Part shown: positions 32,689-36,456 of the stretch, one piece after another | Layout of the letters: each line of letters begins with the position of its first letter | How positions within the stretch are numbered: position 1 is the stretch's first letter | Source: Prevotellaceae bacterium UBA6974 | Lineage (GTDB): Bacteria; Bacteroidota; Bacteroidia; Bacteroidales; Bacteroidaceae | Direction of reading: 5' to 3' | Length of the DNA stretch: 36,456 nt | NCBI GenBank assembly: GCA_002450165.1 | Contig: DJYQ01000045.1 | Coordinates: 1 to 36,456, forward strand | The notes under the pieces: generated by a model | Database searches by the model: none | What the model was told of the DNA's origin: nothing | The model's input: only the letters and a program-made list of their open reading frames with translations | Position numbers and translations under genes: made by a program

Positions 32689-32811
32689 GGCATACCTTTC
32701 GCATACCCTTCGCATAGTGTAGGCATACCCTTCGCATACCCAGGCAGCCTATTTGGGTATGCCAAGGGGCTGGGTAGGAGCAGAGAAGGAGCAGAGTACT
32801 TGCTGCCTGGG
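32689..32811 (+). repeat. Short tandem repeats and competing inverted repeats
   Basis: Immediately after the ATPase stop, the unit GCATACC(C)TTCGCATA occurs several times. GGCATACCC (32722-32730) pairs with GGGTATGCC (32755-32763), while CCCAGGCAGC (32739-32748) pairs with GCTGCCTGGG (32802-32811). The two hairpins overlap and exclude each other. Confidence 0.65.
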
Positions 32812-33440
32812 AGCTGGATAGAGGAAGGAAAACGATCTCGCACCAATACGGAAACCAATTGGGCCTTGTAGAGAGAAGTGAACTGTAAGAAAGCGTATCA
32901 GTTGTATCAGTGTATCAGTAGAAAAATGAGGGTCAGATACCTCTATATATAATATACAACTAATTAATATATAGGTAGTTATGTATGAAATTGACAAGGA
33001 TTGGCACATCAAAAAACAAACTGAAATAACTGAAACAACTGAAACGCAGCAGCTGTAAATTCTCCTAAAAGGCAGTATATCAGACAGATACGATGTCAAT
33101 AAACATGAACAAACACGCCGCTTCTGCTCGTAAAAGTTACAGATAATGCTCGTTTTTGCCACATTTTGGACCCCAAAATCGTACACGAACCCCTATTTTC
33201 GATACTTTTTCCTGTACTTTGCGTAAAAAGTCGCTTTGTAAAATTTCGTGCTCGGATACGAATCTGAGGTGTTTTATGTTGCATTATTGGGATTCGGAGG
33301 AAAAAAGTGTCTGTAATGCTTTTGGCACTCAAAACATTTTTCCGAAATCGATTTTGACCATTTTGACCTTGACCACTTCGACCGCGAGTCTGTGAAAATT
33401 AGTGTTTTTGAGACTTAGGTCCCTAAAATATTTTCGCTCG
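32812..33440. other. Non-coding stretch
   Basis: I see no gene here. It holds three closely spaced GTATCAG-type repeats (about 32895-32918), a possible 25-codon frame from 32982 (MYEIDKDWHIKKQ...) I cannot support, and four TTGACC/TCGACC motifs within 33354-33384. The T-rich DNA at 33150-33330 gives only shadow frames. It could be the scar of a lost mobile element. Confidence 0.4.
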
Positions 33441-33462
33441 GAAGAAAAAATAATCGAATTAT

Positions 33463-33493
33463 TTTGTTCTTCTCTCACTTAATCGTATTTTTG
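33463..33493 (+). promoter_or_regulatory. Shared-type promoter 4 (mntA-hepT)
   Basis: TTTG (33463-33466), a 19 bp spacer ending CTCACTTAATCG, then TATTTTTG (33486-33493). The hairpin AAAATAAT-CGA-ATTATTTT (33447-33465), extended by GAAGAA/TTCTTC, overlaps the -33 element. Confidence 0.7.
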
Positions 33494-33518
33494 CAATGGG
33501 AAACAATGATATAGAGTT

Positions 33519-33818
33519 ATGAATAAGCAGCAAATGATAAAGAAAATCGCTGAATACTTCAAGACGCAGCCCGTCCTGAAGGCATGGCTCTTTGGTTCCT
33601 ATTCACGTGGTGAGGAACGTGCAGACAGCGATGTGGACATTCTGTTTGTACCTGATATGTCGCAGAAGTTCAGTTTGCTTACTCTTGGTGGGATGTATAT
33701 GGACTTGAAAGACATCCTGAATCGTGATGTTGACCTTATACCAGAGGATTCACTCCTTCCATTTGCTAAAGAAGGTGCCGAACATGATAAAATTCTGATT
33801 TATGAGAGAGCAAGTTAG
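33519..33818 (+). CDS. mntA: MntA-like nucleotidyltransferase antitoxin
   Basis: A 99-residue minimal nucleotidyltransferase with GSYSRGEERADSDVD (26-40), the GSx10DxD active site (D38, D40), and a later third acidic position in DVDLIPEDSL. In type VII toxin-antitoxin pairs MntA adds AMP to the partner HEPN toxin. Its frame overlaps hepT by 17 bp. Confidence 0.88.
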   Translation: MNKQQMIKKIAEYFKTQPVLKAWLFGSYSRGEERADSDVDILFVPDMSQKFSLLTLGGMYMDLKDILNRDVDLIPEDSLLPFAKEGAEHDKILIYERAS

Positions 33819-34182
33819 AGACAGAGGTCGCTTGGAACATATATTGGACCAAATAGATAAGATTCTGAATATTGCGAAAGGTAAGACTTTTGCAGAATTC
33901 AGCGAAGACCCTCTTCTGTTTGGCGCGATTTCTTACTACACTATGATTATCGGTGAGGCAACATACATGTTAACAAAAGAGTTTAAGGAACAGCATCCGT
34001 CTACTCCTTGGCGCCAAATAGAAGGTATGCGACACCATATTGTTCACGGATATGCTCAAATCAGGAAAGATATGCTCTGGAATGTTGTACAAGAAGATCT
34101 TCTTCCCCTTAAAACGCAGATTGAGGAAATTATCTCTAAGACAAATTGGGACGAATGGGAGAAGCAAAACATAGAAGCATAA
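33802..34182 (+). CDS. hepT: HepT-like HEPN toxin (DUF86)
   Basis: A 126-residue all-helical protein with the HEPN RNase motif R77-x4-H82 in MRHHIVHGY. Y84 sits where MntA modifies HepT in characterised pairs. Length and the order antitoxin-toxin fit the MntA/HepT family. HepT in known cases cleaves tRNA or mRNA; the target here is unknown. It is followed by a strong terminator. Confidence 0.88.
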   Translation: MREQVRDRGRLEHILDQIDKILNIAKGKTFAEFSEDPLLFGAISYYTMIIGEATYMLTKEFKEQHPSTPWRQIEGMRHHIVHGYAQIRKDMLWNVVQEDLLPLKTQIEEIISKTNWDEWEKQNIEA

Positions 34183-34207
34183 TCCAGTAATTTTGAATAA
34201 ACTATAT

Positions 34208-34241
34208 ATGCCTGTTGGTCACTGACCAGCAGGCATTTTTT
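34208..34241 (+). terminator. Rho-independent terminator after hepT
   Basis: ATGCCTGTTGGTC pairs with GACCAGCAGGCAT, with one mismatch and an ACT loop, then a run of six Ts. Confidence 0.9.
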
Positions 34242-34327
34242 GAGCCACAGCGTACCAAGACAGAAACAACGGCGTAGAAACGATGAAATAATGACGTAGG
34301 AAGGCCAAAACAACGGCGTTGATTTTT

Positions 34328-34835
34328 TGACCACGAATTACATGAATAAACACGAATCTTTTATTGACTAAAACCGTCAAAACCATCCTCTCTGTGCTGC
34401 ATACTCTATGAGTATTTGTTATAAGATGTCGTACAAGTTCTTTATAAGCGAGCTTCTAAGCCCTTGTCCAACATCTTATAACAGCCTTACGGCTTAGCAG
34501 CACATTTCGGGAAAACAATAAAAAAGGTTTACCGTTTACGGTTGAAGAGGTTAGCGGTTGTTTTTTCGGTTTTGCCTCGGATGATGTCTGTAGTTGCTAT
34601 AGCAACGGGTTATGATGTCAGGGGTTTGTGCAAGAGCTTGTTCTTAGGTACAAAGCAATGACAGCAGAACAGCGGTTCGAAGAACCAAGACATCAGAAGA
34701 GGATGGTTTTAAAGGTTTTGGTAATTATGCATTATGAACGCCGAAGGGGTCGCGAGCCAACGGCGAGAACGAAGTGGCAATTGAGAATTATGAATTAATT
34801 CGAATGATTCGTGTGATTCGTGTGATTCGTGGTCA
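34328..34835. other. Highly structured non-coding element with terminal inverted repeats
   Basis: Outer arms: TGACCACGAAT... (34328-34358) and ...ATTCGTGGTCA (34806-34835). Inner arms: AAAACCGTCAAAACCATCCTCT (34370-34391; two differences) and its partner at 34698-34719. Inside, a 110-nt domain closes with GTGCTGC (34394-34400)/GCAGCAC (34497-34503). It contains a hairpin 34401-34415 (ATACTC-TAT-GAGTAT), a long arm GTTATAAGATGT (34418-34429)/ACATCTTATAAC (34471-34482), and a hairpin 34483-34494 (AGCC-TTAC-GGCT). A second domain closes with GATGTCT (34583-34589)/AGACATC (34688-34694) and holds a palindrome GTTGCTATAGCAAC and a hairpin GGTTC-GAA-GAACC. No gene frame is convincing. It could be a MITE-like element or a structured RNA gene. 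Confidence 0.65.
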
Positions 34836-34962
34836 GTCATAAAAACGTTCAAATAGCGAGAGGCCGTTTCTCTGACGGACCTACGGCGTGGAACGAAATG
34901 TCATAATAAATTCTTTGGTCAGGAAGATGCGCAAAATAGCGTATTATAAGTGGACATTATGT

Positions 34963-35011
34963 GCATTTTATCGGATTTTACTAAAGTCTTTTTTGCATTT
35001 TATCGGATTTT
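34963..35011 (+). repeat. Operator-like 17 bp direct repeats
   Basis: GCATTTTATCGGATTTT occurs at 34963-34979 and 34995-35011, 32 bp apart (about three helical turns), just upstream of the -7 element of the second DUF4143 gene. Confidence 0.7.
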
Positions 35012-35024
35012 GGAAATTATATCG

Positions 35025-35032
35025 TATCTTTG
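35025..35032 (+). promoter_or_regulatory. -7 element of the second DUF4143 ATPase gene
   Basis: TATCTTTG, 43 bp before the ATG at 35076. The -33 region is not clear. Confidence 0.55.
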
Positions 35033-35075
35033 CACTGCGTCATTACAAGTCAAGGAATTGTAAAACAATATAGTT

Positions 35076-36356
35076 ATGATAGACGAGAAGATAATACTTC
35101 AAGTACTGGCTGAGCAACAGGAGGAAATAAAGAGTTACAAACCTCAGAAATGGGTGTCCCGCAAGGAAGAGTCGCTCTTCGAATTCGACACAAAGATGGC
35201 CCAAGTGGTAATAGGCGTTCGCAGAAGTGGAAAATCAACAATTTGCCACAAGGTGCTGTTGGAGCGCGGCATTAGATATGGTTATGTAAACCTGGATGAT
35301 GACCGTTTGGCTGACATGAAGACCGAAGACCTCAATACGGTTCTCTCGTGCGTATATCAGTTGTATGGCACCGATATCCCTTATCTGGTGCTCGACGAGA
35401 TACAGGATGTAGACGGATGGTACCTGTTTGTGAACCGTCTGCTGCGCACCGACCTACACATCTTCGTAACAGGTAGTAATGCTAAGTTGCTCAGCGGCGA
35501 ACTGGCCACGCATCTTACAGGACGTTACAACGAAATTCATCTGTATCCGTTCTCGTTTTTGGAGTATTGCGTGTTTCATCAAATAGACACCAAGGGTATT
35601 ACCACCAAGAATGATGCCAACCGTAAGCGAGCTTTCGTGGATTACATACACGACGGAGGCTTTCCTGAGATGCAGGGACTTCGAAACAAACGGGCATATG
35701 TGCAGAGCCTGATAGAAGCCATTCTGCGAAAAGACATTCAAAAACGTTTCAAAATCCGTAACATAGAGGCGCTTCGCAAGTTGGCTCATCATCTTATCAA
35801 TAATGCCTGTCAGGAAGTCAACTATGATGAGTTGTCCGATTTGCTCGGCATTACCGACAAGACTGCGAAGAAATACGTGGATTATCTTTGTCAGGCCTTC
35901 CTGATCCAGTTACTCACCCGCCATTCCTTCAAGAGTAAGGAACGCATACGCAACCAGAAGGCATACGTTGTCGATACCGGTTTGCAAGGCAATCGCGATA
36001 ACACACTGGCTCCCGAGAACCTTGGCTGGCGGCTGGAGAACGTAGTTTATATTGAACTACTGAGACGCTGTGCCTACGATTTCTATGATGTCTACTACTA
36101 TAAGCCCAATCCAAGGACAAAGGAAGTTGATTTTGTGGTATGCGACAAGAATAAGGCAATTGACTTGATACAGGTAGCTTACGAGATAGACAGTCCACGC
36201 GCTTACGACCGTGAAACATCATCGCTCGTTAAGGCTTCGGATGCACTATCTTGCGATAAACTGACCATCATTGCATTCTCACAGACGCGTGATGTGGAGA
36301 TAAACGGAAAGACGATACATATCATCTCGGCACTGGAATGGTTGCTGAATAAATAG
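35076..36356 (+). CDS. AAA ATPase with DUF4143 (second copy)
   Basis: A 426-residue AAA_14/DUF4143 protein. Walker A is GVRRSGKST (about 48-56), Walker B is YLVLDEIQDVDGWY, and there are HIFVTGSNAKLLS, HLYPFSFLEYC and DGGFPEMQ. The C-terminal nuclease-like EVDFVV is also present. It is only distantly like the first copy at 31432-32685. ATP-dependent action on DNA or protein is unproven. The stop is at 36354-36356. Confidence 0.9.
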   Translation: MIDEKIILQVLAEQQEEIKSYKPQKWVSRKEESLFEFDTKMAQVVIGVRRSGKSTICHKVLLERGIRYGYVNLDDDRLADMKTEDLNTVLSCVYQLYGTDIPYLVLDEIQDVDGWYLFVNRLLRTDLHIFVTGSNAKLLSGELATHLTGRYNEIHLYPFSFLEYCVFHQIDTKGITTKNDANRKRAFVDYIHDGGFPEMQGLRNKRAYVQSLIEAILRKDIQKRFKIRNIEALRKLAHHLINNACQEVNYDELSDLLGITDKTAKKYVDYLCQAFLIQLLTRHSFKSKERIRNQKAYVVDTGLQGNRDNTLAPENLGWRLENVVYIELLRRCAYDFYDVYYYKPNPRTKEVDFVVCDKNKAIDLIQVAYEIDSPRAYDRETSSLVKASDALSCDKLTIIAFSQTRDVEINGKTIHIISALEWLLNK

Positions 36357-36382
36357 CACATAATCAAGATCTGAACCATAAA

Positions 36383-36456
36383 TTTGTGTTTTCACTCGTC
36401 TTTTCGTAAAATTGGCTGCGCCGAAGTTACTTCGTCTCGGCATAAAAAAGAATGAA
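36383..36456 (+). repeat. Dispersed intergenic repeat, copy 3
   Basis: Reverse-complement counterpart of 23279-23350. It reads TTTG, TTTTCACTCG, TTTTCGTAAAATTG, CGAAGTTACTTCG (a small hairpin), CTCGGC and ATAAAAAAGAATGAA, where the window ends. TTTG followed after 20 bp by TAAAATTG looks like a decayed copy of the shared promoter. Confidence 0.65.

Noticed and set aside
32749..33395. Several 78-145 codon frames in the gap after the first DUF4143 gene
   Set aside because: T-rich, overlapping on both strands, no motif and no promoter; none stands out from the others.
34394..34503. Cloverleaf-like fold as a tRNA gene
   Set aside because: Closing stem of 7 bp is suggestive, but arm lengths, loop sizes, anticodon stem and T-loop sequence do not fit a tRNA.
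34888..35073. 61-codon frame before the second DUF4143 gene
   Set aside because: It runs through the 17 bp operator repeats and the -7 element, so it is promoter DNA rather than a gene.

Overview
The window looks like a chromosomal segment from a Bacteroidales bacterium, most likely of the Prevotella/Segatella type. The evidence is the Bacteroidetes -7 promoter motif TAnnTTTG in front of many genes, the MurF-Alr fusion, an RprX/RprY pair, an OprP-like porin, the divergent EF-G2, a DUF4827 lipoprotein and a BspA-type leucine-rich-repeat protein. Few genes show a classical Shine-Dalgarno sequence. I saw no tRNA, rRNA, CRISPR array, integrase or transposase gene.

Positions 1-23,270 are mostly core genes: murF-alr and a GSCFA protein (minus) divergent from dxs-trkA (plus); an RsmI-like methyltransferase and a family 2 glycosyltransferase (minus) divergent from a porin; mtaB; a small lipoprotein; the rpsF-rpsR-rplI operon; rprX-rprY; the non-canonical EF-G2; then hemW with its DUF4827 partner and a DHH phosphoesterase. 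Between trkA and the RsmI-like gene sits a compact minus-strand operon with its own promoter: a ThsB-like TIR protein, a small ABC-type AAA ATPase and a DUF4435/TOPRIM-like protein. The last two match the AriA/AriB pair of the PARIS anti-phage system. I do not know of a described system that adds a TIR protein, so this trio is my best candidate for an undescribed system.

Positions 23,270-36,456 are accessory, and parts are visibly more AT-rich. Genes in order: a secreted protein, a BRO-N/Fic fusion, a DnaQ-like exonuclease, a WYL regulator, a BspA-like LRR protein, two proteins sharing a possible uracil-DNA-glycosylase-like N-terminal motif, a WG-repeat protein, a TPR-like protein, a RhuM-like remnant, an AAA/DUF4143 ATPase, a MntA/HepT toxin-antitoxin pair and a second AAA/DUF4143 ATPase. 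Four of these genes are fed by near-identical promoters (TTTG or TTG, 19 bp spacer containing TTCGCTCGC or a variant, then TATnTTTG). A related repeat of about 70 bp occurs three times, including both ends of the island. The Fic gene is bracketed by a 167 bp direct repeat that carries its own 3' end. The island looks assembled cassette by cassette through shared intergenic sequence.

The most unusual non-coding stretch is 34,328-34,835, with nested inverted repeats and two multi-branched foldable domains. All functional calls are from reading the sequence; no database search was run.
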